Part shown: positions 26,328 to 34,393 of the stretch, piece by piece
Numbering within the stretch: the stretch's first letter is position 1
How the letters are laid out: each line of letters starts with the position of its first letter
Made by a program: the position numbers and the translations under genes
The notes under the pieces: model-generated
The model's database searches: none
Told to the model about the DNA's origin: nothing
Seen by the model: only the letters and a program-made list of their open reading frames with translations
Assembly (NCBI GenBank): GCA_903851385.1
Contig: CAINOC010000001.1
Coordinates: 1 to 52,239, forward strand
Direction: 5' to 3'
DNA from: an uncultured Chlorobiaceae bacterium
GTDB taxonomy: Bacteria > Bacteroidota > Chlorobiia > Chlorobiales > Chlorobiaceae
Length of the DNA stretch: 52,239 nucleotides

Positions 26328-27323
26328 ATGAGTTTTCCAATTTTTCGTGCACGAACCACGCCTGCTTTACAAAACTACCCTCTTCATCTTGCACTTTTTC
26401 TTTTAACGGTACTCTCAACACTTTGGGCAGGAACTTTCTGGGGTGGGACGAAGAGTCTTGTCTCAGGAATCCCATACTCTTTTTGCCTGCTTCTCTTTTT
26501 AAGCGTTCACGAATTCGGTCATTTTTTTGCAACACTGCACCACCGGGTTCGTGCAACCCTACCGTATTACATTCCCGTTCCTCCCCTGCCGTTTCTCCTC
26601 AGCCTTGGAACTATGGGTGCGGTAATCAAAATCAAAGATAAAATACCGAACACAAATGCCCTGTTCGATATAGGTATTGCAGGCCCGTTAAGCGGGTTTG
26701 CCGTTTGCTCGGGACTTCTCGTCTATGGGTTTTTGAATCTTCCTCCGGCAAATTTTATTTACACTATTCATCCTGAATACCTGACACAACCCGGTATGCA
26801 AACCCTGGTACCTAAAGGGACGCTTAGCCTTGGGAAAAATCTTCTGTGGATAGCTCTGGAATATTGTATAGCTCCTAAAAACCTCCCGCCAATGACTGAG
26901 ATGTACCACTATCCGTTTCTCTTCACTGGCTGGCTGGGGACACTTGTAACAGCACTGAACCTGCTGCCTGTAGGTCAGCTTGACGGAGGGCATATCACTT
27001 ACGCCATGTTTGGCCGGAAAGGTCATGAAAAAGCTGCCAGATCGTTTCTGCTATTTATAGTACTTCTGGGTTTTCCATCTTTGGTGGAACTGCTGCTTAG
27101 CCTCGTCAAACCGGACGCTGTGTCGTTAATTCCTCCTCTTCTTCTGCATTGGTCATGGTCAGGCTGGCTGCTTTGGGCGTTAATTCTTTCACGGGTCATT
27201 GGTTTACGCCATCCTCCGACATGGAATGACCATGAATTGACAACACCAAGAAAAGTGGTCGGATGGATAGCTATTGTGATATTTTTTCTGACATTTACTC
27301 CAGTACCATTTGATATAACCTGA
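26328..27323 (+). CDS. Site-2 protease family membrane peptidase (M50)
   Basis: 331-residue polytopic membrane protein. The zinc site is HEFGH (His61, Glu62, His65) within a transmembrane segment, and the third ligand is in LLPVGQLDGGH near residue 220. GTMGAVIKIKDKIPNTNALFDIGIAGP is typical of the group of site-2 proteases found in plants, cyanobacteria and Chlorobiota (EGY1-like), which lack a PDZ domain, as this one does. The substrate is not known; these enzymes cut transmembrane segments of anti-sigma factors or regulators. It is directly upstream of folP with 11 bases between. Confidence 0.9.
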   Translation: MSFPIFRARTTPALQNYPLHLALFLLTVLSTLWAGTFWGGTKSLVSGIPYSFCLLLFLSVHEFGHFFATLHHRVRATLPYYIPVPPLPFLLSLGTMGAVIKIKDKIPNTNALFDIGIAGPLSGFAVCSGLLVYGFLNLPPANFIYTIHPEYLTQPGMQTLVPKGTLSLGKNLLWIALEYCIAPKNLPPMTEMYHYPFLFTGWLGTLVTALNLLPVGQLDGGHITYAMFGRKGHEKAARSFLLFIVLLGFPSLVELLLSLVKPDAVSLIPPLLLHWSWSGWLLWALILSRVIGLRHPPTWNDHELTTPRKVVGWIAIVIFFLTFTPVPFDIT

Positions 27324-27334
27324 AACGCGAGTTC

Positions 27335-28234
27335 ATGAGCAGCGATATAATCAAGGATGGGCGGTTCAGGCTCAACTGTAATGGCCGTATACTCGATCTC
27401 TCTAAGGGTCCGGTCATCATGGGCATTGTGAATACTACTCCCGATTCATTTTATGACGGAGGGACATTTCAAAAAAAGGTATGTGGAGTCGATCTGGAGA
27501 GGGCGATGGATCATGCACTTGCTATGATCAAGGCTGGAGCGTCAATTATAGATATTGGCGGTGAGTCGTCCCGGCCAGGTGCAGAAGTGGTTTCAGAAGC
27601 TGAAGAGATTGAGCGCACCATGCCGCTTATTCAAATGTTGCGCCAAAGGACAGATGTCCTGATTTCCGTAGACACCTATAAGTCTGCAGTGGCTGAGGAG
27701 GCTTTGCGGGCAGGTGCTCATCTTGTTAATGATATTTCAGGGTTCACGTTTGATGAGGGGTTGCCGGCTGTTTGCCGGAAGTATGGGACGGGGGTGATTT
27801 TAATGCATACGCAGGTTAAGCCGGGATCGATGGGATGGAGCAGAGGGATAGAGGCGGAGGGGGAGGATATATTGACCAGAGTGATGAGGTTTCTTCGGGA
27901 GTCTATTGCCCGGGCTCGGGAGCACTTGATTGAGGATATTATTATTGATCCGGGGTTTGGGTTTGGCAAGAGTGTAGAGGAGAATTTCAGGCTGCTTCGG
28001 GAGCTTGGGTCGCTTTTGGACCTTGGGAGGCCTGTTTTAGCTGGTGTGTCGAGGAAGTCGTTTTTGGGTTACGCTCTGGCGGGGGAAGGAGAAGAAGTAC
28101 CGCCGCCTTCTGAAAGACTGGCGGCGAGTATTGCGGCGGGGACTATTGCGTTGAAAAATGGGGCTAGTATTTTGAGAGTGCATGATGTCGGGGAGGCTGT
28201 GCAGAGTTTGAAGATAGTTGGCAGTCTGCAGTAA
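27335..28234 (+). CDS. folP: Dihydropteroate synthase
   Basis: Joins the pterin and para-aminobenzoate moieties in folate synthesis. The 299 residues contain the pterin-binding motif GIVNTTPDSFYDGG, the block DIGGESSRPGA, VSVDTYKS, LVNDISG, DPGFGFGKS and AGVSRKSFLG near the C-terminus. The last codons and the TAA stop (28232-28234) lie inside a heptamer repeat array, so the final few residues (KIVGSLQ) are repeat-encoded. pabB-pabC, which makes its other substrate, is at 34.4 kb. Base use shifts to GGG/AGG-rich codons from about 27700, unlike the 5' half. Confidence 0.96.
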   Translation: MSSDIIKDGRFRLNCNGRILDLSKGPVIMGIVNTTPDSFYDGGTFQKKVCGVDLERAMDHALAMIKAGASIIDIGGESSRPGAEVVSEAEEIERTMPLIQMLRQRTDVLISVDTYKSAVAEEALRAGAHLVNDISGFTFDEGLPAVCRKYGTGVILMHTQVKPGSMGWSRGIEAEGEDILTRVMRFLRESIARAREHLIEDIIIDPGFGFGKSVEENFRLLRELGSLLDLGRPVLAGVSRKSFLGYALAGEGEEVPPPSERLAASIAAGTIALKNGASILRVHDVGEAVQSLKIVGSLQ

Positions 28235-28247
28235 GCAGTAGGCAGTG
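28220..28247. repeat. Heptamer tandem array at the folP stop codon
   Basis: Four tandem units with period 7: GGCAGTC, TGCAGTA, AGCAGTA, GGCAGTG. The folP TAA (28232-28234) is formed by the second and third units. It directly abuts the dispersed element copy B, and a matching array in the opposite orientation is at 28396-28418. Confidence 0.8.
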
Positions 28248-28382
28248 GAAAAGCTGAGGAATAGGGCTTATAGTACCAATAGAACTTATAGGAGTTTATA
28301 GGGTTTGGGATTGAATTACTATAACTTTGGTTTTGTTGGGGTTCAGGAATCACCCCAACCTACATAGGGGCTGAGGGGAAAG
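28246..28382. repeat. Dispersed 137-bp element, copy B
   Basis: Second copy of the element at 25574. The left part has four 9-nt units (CTTATAGTA, CCAATAGAA, CTTATAGGA, GTTTATAGG, 28267-28302); the right part has GTTGGGG (28335-28341) and CCCCAAC (28353-28359) around TTCAGGAATCA, almost identical to copy A. The 9-nt block of copy B does not form the clean hairpin that copy A does, so the palindromic right half is the better conserved piece. Confidence 0.85.
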
Positions 28383-28395
28383 AACAGTGATGAGT

Positions 28396-28418
28396 ACTGC
28401 TGACTGCCCACTGCCAAC
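28396..28418. repeat. Heptamer tandem array before smc, inverted relative to the folP array
   Basis: ACTGCTG, ACTGCCC, ACTGCCA, ACT: three units of period 7. These are the complement of the GCAGT-type units at 28220-28247, so the two arrays face each other and bracket copy B of the dispersed element. The array ends 15 bases before the smc ATG. Confidence 0.75.
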
Positions 28419-28433
28419 TAAATCTTACAGGCT

Positions 28434-31400
28434 ATGTATCTTTCGAAAATTGAGCTTTTTGGCTTTAAAAGCTTTGCGCATAAAGTCAGAATAAAATTTG
28501 ACAAGGGTCTTACAGCCATCGTTGGACCTAATGGATGTGGCAAGACGAATGTTGTCGATGCCATGCGCTGGGTATTGGGCGAGCAGAAATCCTCGCTGCT
28601 CCGGTCAGCGAAAATGGAAAACATTATTTTCAACGGTTCAAAAAATCTCAAACCCCTCAGTCTTACTGAAGTATCTCTTACGATTGAAAATACTCGAAAC
28701 GTCCTGCCTGTAGAATATACTGAAGTTACCGTCACCCGACGCCTTTACCGCAGCGGAGAGAGCGAGTTTCTTTTAAACCAGGTGAGCTGCCGATTAAAGG
28801 ATATTCTTGACCTGTTTACCGATACAGGGATGGGAAGCGATGCCTATTCGGTCATTGAGCTGAAGATGATTGAAGAGATTATCAGCAACAAAAGTGAAGA
28901 ACGCCTGAAACTTTTTGAGGAAGCTGCAGGAATAACACGCTATAAACAACGACGAAAACAAACGTTCAAGCTGCTTGAGAGTGCTTCAAGAGACCTTTCC
29001 CGAGTTGATGATGTGTTGGCTGAAGTTGAAAAAAAGGTGAAAAGCCTCAAACTGCAGGTCAGAAAAGCCGAAAAGCTCAGGGAGCTGAAAAAAGAAATTC
29101 AAGGTATCGATCTTACCCTCGCGTGGCTCGCCATGGAGGAGTTCCGTGAAAAGCTTGAACCGATGCAGCAACGCATCCGCGAAGAGGAACTGCTGAACCA
29201 TGCATGTGCTGCAAAGATAGCCTCTGAAGACAGCACCGCCCAGTCAACCGAACTGCTGCTGCTTCAGGAAGAAACGAAACTATCCGAAATACAGAAAAAG
29301 CTGAACGAAAGCAATCAGCGTATTCATGCTCTTGAAAAGCAGCTTTTGCAATATGAAGAGCATCAGAAAAATCTTGGGACGGAAACAGAACGGTTCAAAA
29401 TAATCATCAGTGAAAAGGAGCTGAAAATCCGTGAGCAGGAGCTCCTCCATAGCGCGCTGACACAACGCAAAGCACCTTGCGAAGAAACTTGCACTGCACT
29501 GCACTCAGCATTTCAAAACCTGGTTTCTGAACACGAACAGCTCAATACAACACTGAAGAGAGAGAGAACTGCACTTTCTCTGGAGCGCAAATTAAGCGCT
29601 GAAGAACAAAGTGCATCGAACCAGCTCGCTTTAACAAAACGCACTCTTGAATCGAAAAAAGAGTATCTGAGAACTACTGGTGAACGGCTTGAAATCAAGA
29701 AACAGGCAATTCTTGAAAAGCTTAACGCATCCCGATCGGATGAAGAGCAATTATCAAAAGAGATCACCATCAGAACCGCACAAATCGCCGAAGCAAAAAG
29801 CAGGGAGAGAGTGTTAAGGGAGCAACAGGAAGAGATTTCAACTGGGATCGAGGCAAAAAAAGAATCTCTCCTTTTGCAGAGGTCCAGTCGGGATAAAATC
29901 CATAACCAGATTTTACTGGCTGATTCAATCCTCGACAATTTTGAAGGTATGCCGGAAGGAATAGGATTCCTTGAAAAGCAAAAAAACGGAAAACATGGAC
30001 TTGGCTGCATGACTGACCTTTTATCGCTGGAGGGTTCATACAAAAAAGCCGTCAATGCTGCGCTTGGCGAGAGCATGAGCTACTATGTGTGCCGGTCGCT
30101 CATTGAGGCCAAAGCGGGGATAGTAAATCTTACAAGTTCAAACAAGGGAAAGGTTAATTTTCTTGTACTCGATCTTGTCGCCGGACAGAGTGACAACGAC
30201 TATCCCGTCATCAGCGGTGCCATAAAAACTCTTGAGGTACTTGCCTACCCAGAGGAACTTCATGATGCGCTTTTTTTGATGCTCAATAAAAGTTATATCG
30301 TACCGGATCTCAGAACCGCCGAAACCCTGGCCCTCGTCCACCGCGACTGCTCATTTGTAACCCTGAGCGGCGAAACATTTTCCGGTAAAGGCGTCCTCTT
30401 TGGCGGAAGCTCAAAAAGCAATGAGGGACTGCGGTTAGGAAAAAAAGCTGAACGCAACACATTGCAGAAAGAGCTTGCAAGCCTTGAGAAGTCAATCAAA
30501 GAGGAAGAGGAGATTCTTCTGCAGTTGCGAAATAAACTGGCATCAATTAAAGTTGCAGAACAACAGAGGAAGATCGAGCTGTTGACGACGGAACTCAGTG
30601 GATTTGAAAAGAGGTTTGCTCGATTCGAGGCTGAACAGAGCGAAAGAAAACGGGACGAAGTGCAGACAGGAGAGGAGATTGCTCTCATTCTTCAACAACA
30701 AAATGCTTGTGAAAATGATCTGAACGAACTTCTTCCCGCAATCAGCATTGGTGTTTCAAAAAGCGCCCTTTCTGGAGACAAAATCCGGCAGATGCAGGAA
30801 AACCTGATTACCCTTGAAGCCCGCCATCACCAGTTCGGACTGGAAGTTCAAGCCAGCCAGAGCCGCTATAAGGATTCGCTTCTTGAACTTGAAAAACTCC
30901 GGATCAACATTGCCGCCTGTACAGAAAACCGGCGTTCACTCTCGGAAGAGATCCAAAAACTGAACACCGACATTGAAACTGCTGAAAAGAAAAAACAGAT
31001 CAGCCTCGATGCGGCAAAAAAAATAAAAGAAGAGCTTGATGCACTGCTTCTTGTTGCTGCCGAACAACAGAAAGCGGTCAATGAACTTGAATCAGCATAT
31101 CGCGAACATCAGGCCCGGCATCATGAAACACAGGCGACACTCCGCGATCTCCGTCGAAAATACGAAGTAGGACAGCAACTGCTCTCAACCCTCAACAGCG
31201 AATGTATGCAACTCAAGCACTCGCTGGATCATCTCTTTACCGAGGCTCAGCTTAAATACAACTGCGACCTTGCCTCGATGACACCGCCAGCTATTGAAGC
31301 GTCGTTCGACAGAAAAGCGGCACAGCAAAAGCTCGAAATTTTAACCCGGCAACGCGAACAATTTGGTGCTGTCAATGAGCTCGCACTGGACGAGTACGAA

Positions 31401-31970
31401 GGAGAAAAAGAGCGGTTTGATTTTCTTACTGAACAAAAAGATGATCTTCTCAGCGCAGAAGCACAGCTTCGCTCGACCATTGATGAAATCAACAAAACCG
31501 CTCTGGAGAAATTTGACGAAACATACCGTGCGGTGAGAAAAAACTTTATCACTATTTTCAGGGAACTCTTCGATGCGGAAGATGAAGTGGATTTGCTCAT
31601 TCATGCCAGTGAAGACCCATTGGATGCACATATTGAGATTATTGCCAAACCGAAAGGGAAAAAACCACTCTCGATCGAGCAGCTCAGCGGTGGCGAAAAG
31701 GCGCTGACCGCCCTTTCTCTTCTCTTTGCCATATATCTGGTTAAACCGAGCCCCTTCTGTATTCTTGACGAAGTTGATGCTCCGTTGGACGATGCAAATG
31801 TTACCCGTTTTATTAAACTTCTGAAAAAATTTGAGAATAACACCCAATTCATTATTGTTACGCACAACAAAAAAACCATGGCTTCCTGCCAGGCCCTTTA
31901 TGGTGTCACAATGGAAGAGGAAGGGGTGTCAAAACTGATACCTGTACGACTTGAAAAAATAAAGGGTTGA
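28434..31970 (+). CDS. smc: Chromosome segregation ATPase SMC
   Basis: Structural-maintenance-of-chromosomes protein of the condensin complex with ScpA and ScpB. At 1,178 residues it has the full architecture: N-terminal Walker A GPNGCGKT (31-38), a long coiled coil, a hinge domain at roughly 490-650 (GLGCMTDLLS; GSSKSNEGLRLG), a second coiled coil, then the C-terminal head with signature LSGGEKALTALS (from residue 1084) and Walker B CILDEVDAPLD (about 1108). It follows the repeat block after folP and begins a four-gene run with the HAD phosphatase, nusB and nth. scpB is on the opposite strand at 42.4 kb. Confidence 0.98.
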   Translation: MYLSKIELFGFKSFAHKVRIKFDKGLTAIVGPNGCGKTNVVDAMRWVLGEQKSSLLRSAKMENIIFNGSKNLKPLSLTEVSLTIENTRNVLPVEYTEVTVTRRLYRSGESEFLLNQVSCRLKDILDLFTDTGMGSDAYSVIELKMIEEIISNKSEERLKLFEEAAGITRYKQRRKQTFKLLESASRDLSRVDDVLAEVEKKVKSLKLQVRKAEKLRELKKEIQGIDLTLAWLAMEEFREKLEPMQQRIREEELLNHACAAKIASEDSTAQSTELLLLQEETKLSEIQKKLNESNQRIHALEKQLLQYEEHQKNLGTETERFKIIISEKELKIREQELLHSALTQRKAPCEETCTALHSAFQNLVSEHEQLNTTLKRERTALSLERKLSAEEQSASNQLALTKRTLESKKEYLRTTGERLEIKKQAILEKLNASRSDEEQLSKEITIRTAQIAEAKSRERVLREQQEEISTGIEAKKESLLLQRSSRDKIHNQILLADSILDNFEGMPEGIGFLEKQKNGKHGLGCMTDLLSLEGSYKKAVNAALGESMSYYVCRSLIEAKAGIVNLTSSNKGKVNFLVLDLVAGQSDNDYPVISGAIKTLEVLAYPEELHDALFLMLNKSYIVPDLRTAETLALVHRDCSFVTLSGETFSGKGVLFGGSSKSNEGLRLGKKAERNTLQKELASLEKSIKEEEEILLQLRNKLASIKVAEQQRKIELLTTELSGFEKRFARFEAEQSERKRDEVQTGEEIALILQQQNACENDLNELLPAISIGVSKSALSGDKIRQMQENLITLEARHHQFGLEVQASQSRYKDSLLELEKLRINIAACTENRRSLSEEIQKLNTDIETAEKKKQISLDAAKKIKEELDALLLVAAEQQKAVNELESAYREHQARHHETQATLRDLRRKYEVGQQLLSTLNSECMQLKHSLDHLFTEAQLKYNCDLASMTPPAIEASFDRKAAQQKLEILTRQREQFGAVNELALDEYEGEKERFDFLTEQKDDLLSAEAQLRSTIDEINKTALEKFDETYRAVRKNFITIFRELFDAEDEVDLLIHASEDPLDAHIEIIAKPKGKKPLSIEQLSGGEKALTALSLLFAIYLVKPSPFCILDEVDAPLDDANVTRFIKLLKKFENNTQFIIVTHNKKTMASCQALYGVTMEEEGVSKLIPVRLEKIKG

Positions 31971-31988
31971 GAGGTTCCGGATAGCGAT

Positions 31989-32690
31989 ATGCTGAAAAAA
32001 CTTGTGTTATTTGATATCGATGGGACGTTGCTATCGGTAAACAGTATCAATCGCCGGATCCTTATGGACGCGTTGAGGGAGGTCTACGGCACTGAAGGAA
32101 GTGCAGGCACTCACAATTTCGCTGGCAAAATGGACAGTGTCATTATCTATGAGGTACTGCAGAATACAGGGCTGAGTGACGGCTCGATAGCGGAAAAATT
32201 TGACAAGGCAAAGGAAACCTATATTGAGATGTTTCGCATGCAGGCCAAACCCTCAGACATCATCCTGATGCAAGGCATCCGCGAACTCCTTGACAAGCTT
32301 TCAGCAAGTTCCGCAGTGATGCTTGGCCTCCTGACCGGTAATTTTGAGGGTTCAGGACGGCATAAATTGCTACTTCCCGATATAAACCATTATTTTTCAT
32401 TCGGCGCCTTCGCCGATGATGCAGCGAGTCGCAACGAACTGCCTCAGGTTGCTGTTGATAAAGCATACCAACTCACCGGGAAAAAATTTTCAGACCAGAA
32501 TATCATCATTATTGGTGACACAGAACACGATATTGCCTGTGCAAGGGTACTGAACGCAAAGTCTATAGCTGTAGCAACAGGCACCTATTCATCGGCGGAA
32601 CTGAAAAAGCACAATCCGCATATTCTCTATGAAAACTTAACTGCGACCGATATTGTTATCAGTGAGATACTCCAATCCTCAATAAATTAA
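31989..32690 (+). CDS. HAD-superfamily phosphatase (phosphoglycolate phosphatase-like)
   Basis: 233 residues with all HAD motifs: LFDIDGTLL (nucleophile Asp9, acid Asp11), the motif II Thr in [10 protein letters not shown], and [14 protein letters not shown] (motif IV acids). An alpha-helical cap domain lies between motifs I and II. TGN in place of the usual TNK/TGR and the GRHKL segment fit a Gph-like subgroup. The exact substrate is not known; phosphoglycolate arises from oxygen-damaged DNA ends or RuBisCO, and the latter is not relevant if the organism uses the reductive TCA cycle. It begins 18 bases after smc. Confidence 0.86.
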   Translation: MLKKLVLFDIDGTLLSVNSINRRILMDALREVYGTEGSAGTHNFAGKMDSVIIYEVLQNTGLSDGSIAEKFDKAKETYIEMFRMQAKPSDIILMQGIRELLDKLSASSAVMLGLLTGNFEGSGRHKLLLPDINHYFSFGAFADDAASRNELPQVAVDKAYQLTGKKFSDQNIIIIGDTEHDIACARVLNAKSIAVATGTYSSAELKKHNPHILYENLTATDIVISEILQSSIN

Positions 32691-32700
32691 CTGCTCTTTT

Positions 32701-33216
32701 ATGAAGACCTACCGTCGACAAATACGTGAAAAGATTTTACAGGCACTCTATACCATTGAAATAAGAGATACCGACATAGATTCTGCAGCAGGCTGGCTTT
32801 TAACCGAAGAGATTCTTGCTGACGGCAATGCAATGAAGTTTTTCAACACGCTCCTGAAAAACATCAAGGAGCACATGGAGGAGATTGATCGTTACATTGT
32901 GAAGCACACCTTTAACTGGGATATGAGCCGTATCGCCATCATCGATAAAAATATCATCCGGATGGCCCTGACGGAAATTCTCTACTGCGAGGATATTCCG
33001 CCAAAGGTATCGATCAATGAAGCAATTGAAATTGCGAAAAAATTTAACAGCACTGATAAAAGCAGCAAGTTCGTCAATGGCATTCTGGACGCCATCTTTA
33101 ATGACCTTAAAGCTGAAGGCAAAGTCCACAAAAACGGAAGGGGACTTATCGATCAGTCGGTTGCAAAGCTTCAGAAGAGTGAGAGTGATATTGAGAAAAC
33201 AGAAATAGATAGCTGA
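32701..33216 (+). CDS. nusB: Transcription antitermination factor NusB
   Basis: 171-residue helical RNA-binding protein that, with NusE (S10), assembles at boxA in rRNA operons. Recognisable parts are [13 protein letters not shown] near the N-terminus, [27 protein letters not shown], and [29 protein letters not shown], the best-conserved block. A charged tail of about 30 residues ([13 protein letters not shown] ...) extends beyond the usual end. The gene lies ten bases after the HAD phosphatase and four before nth. Confidence 0.95.
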   Translation: MKTYRRQIREKILQALYTIEIRDTDIDSAAGWLLTEEILADGNAMKFFNTLLKNIKEHMEEIDRYIVKHTFNWDMSRIAIIDKNIIRMALTEILYCEDIPPKVSINEAIEIAKKFNSTDKSSKFVNGILDAIFNDLKAEGKVHKNGRGLIDQSVAKLQKSESDIEKTEIDS

Positions 33217-33220
33217 CCCT

Positions 33221-33853
33221 GTGAGACCCGAGGAAAAAATTGTTTTTCTTAACGAGGTGCTTGGGGCCGAGTACCCGAATCCGAAAAGCGAACTGCAGTA
33301 CGACAGCCCGTTTCAGCTTCTGGTGTCAACCATTATGGCTGCTCAGGCAACCGACAGGCAGGTTAATATCATAACCCGCGAATTGTTCAAGAGTGCACCG
33401 GATGCCGAAAGTTTGAGCCGGTTGGAGCTTGACACAGTAATCGGCTTTGTTCGCTCGATCAATTATTACAATACGAAGGCGAAAAACATCCTGGATGTAA
33501 GCCGGTTACTGGTGACGCGCTATAACGGCAAGGTGCCTGAAACAAGAGAGGAGCTGGAAAGTTTACCGGGGGTGGGAAGAAAAACAGCGAATGTTGTATT
33601 GAGCAGCGCTTTTCATCAGGCGGTGATGCCAGTTGATACGCATGTACACCGGGTTTCTAATAGAACCGGTCTGGTAAGAACTGACAAGGTTGAGCAGACT
33701 GAAACGGAACTGATGAAAATAATTCCCAAAGCATGGGTCATTAATTTCCATCACTACCTGCTCCTGCACGGGCGTTACACGTGTAAGGCGAAAAAGCCGG
33801 AATGCCCTCGTTGTGGTGTAAGCAGTGTCTGCGATTATCCTGAAAAAAACTAG
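33221..33853 (+). CDS. nth: Endonuclease III
   Basis: Base-excision repair glycosylase/AP lyase for oxidised pyrimidines. The 210 residues carry the helix-hairpin-helix LPGVGRKTANVV with catalytic Lys121, catalytic Asp139 (VDTHVHRVSNR), and the 4Fe-4S ligands Cys188, Cys195, Cys198, Cys204 in the C-x6-C-x2-C-x5-C pattern. It starts with a GTG at 33221, four bases after the nusB stop. Its end overlaps the convergent unknown gene by four bases. Confidence 0.97.
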   Translation: MRPEEKIVFLNEVLGAEYPNPKSELQYDSPFQLLVSTIMAAQATDRQVNIITRELFKSAPDAESLSRLELDTVIGFVRSINYYNTKAKNILDVSRLLVTRYNGKVPETREELESLPGVGRKTANVVLSSAFHQAVMPVDTHVHRVSNRTGLVRTDKVEQTETELMKIIPKAWVINFHHYLLLHGRYTCKAKKPECPRCGVSSVCDYPEKN

Positions 33854-34308
33854 CCGAGTTCAACTTTACGATCGACGGCATAGATCCACTCACCCTCCGG
33901 GCGCTGCCGATTACCGGCCCACAGTTCAAGTGTCACACCTTTTCCTGACACTACCTGAGAAGTAAAAATTTCAACCTGGTAGTATAGTTCGTCGAGAAGA
34001 TCGTCCCAGACATTGTCGAGGGTGAGCCCGTCGTTGATATAGGCTTGACCTGGTTTGACTGTAAGATCGCCGGATTGGAAGTAGTCGCTGATGTAAATGA
34101 AGCTGTCGGGCATGAGAAAGCCGGTCCTGAAGGTGCCGCGTGGACGCTGAATGCCGGGAACTTCGATCCAGAATTCGAGATGGGTGTGGGGTGTGAGTTT
34201 GCCGTCGGCAAAGAGTTTTTCAATCAGCTGCTGAACAGTTTGACGAATGAGTGCCTTGTTTTCAAGGGAAAGCTCATTCATTTTGAAGTCAGGAGTGTGG
34301 TCGCGCAT
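33850..34308 (-). CDS. Unknown protein, possible Chlorobi-specific
   Basis: I do not recognise this family. From the ATG at 34308 it has 152 residues (the frame is open to a GTG at 34347, and another ATG is at 34281). It is soluble, acidic, with no signal peptide or membrane segment. A helical N-terminus (ENKALIRQTVQQLIEKLFAD) precedes a beta-rich, Trp- and Tyr-containing part (FWIEVPGI, FIYISDYFQSGD, VTLELWAGNRQRPEGEWIYA), and FFxSGDxTVKPGQAYI-like spacing suggests a compact single domain. It follows pabB-pabC on the same strand, with the 9-nt repeat between, and converges on nth. Confidence 0.7.
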   Translation of the reverse strand: MRDHTPDFKMNELSLENKALIRQTVQQLIEKLFADGKLTPHTHLEFWIEVPGIQRPRGTFRTGFLMPDSFIYISDYFQSGDLTVKPGQAYINDGLTLDNVWDDLLDELYYQVEIFTSQVVSGKGVTLELWAGNRQRPEGEWIYAVDRKVELG

Positions 34309-34361
34309 ATCGTTTTGCAGTAAGTTGTTGAGTGGATTACTTACCACAAATATAGCGTTCT

Positions 34362-34393
34362 TTTTTTATACGACCTATAGGGCCTATAAAGAG
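34362..34393. repeat. Short 9-nt repeat at the end of pabB-pabC
   Basis: CCTATAGGG and CCTATAAAG (roughly 34374-34391, preceded by TATACGA) match the 9-nt units of the dispersed elements at 25595 and 28267. The TAG stop of the pabB-pabC gene (complement of CTA at 34384-34386) lies inside it. Confidence 0.55.

Noticed and set aside
29513..30076. 187-residue open frame antisense to smc
   Set aside because: Lies opposite the coiled coil and hinge of SMC; Ser/Leu/Phe-rich translation is typical of antisense to Glu/Lys-rich coiled coil.
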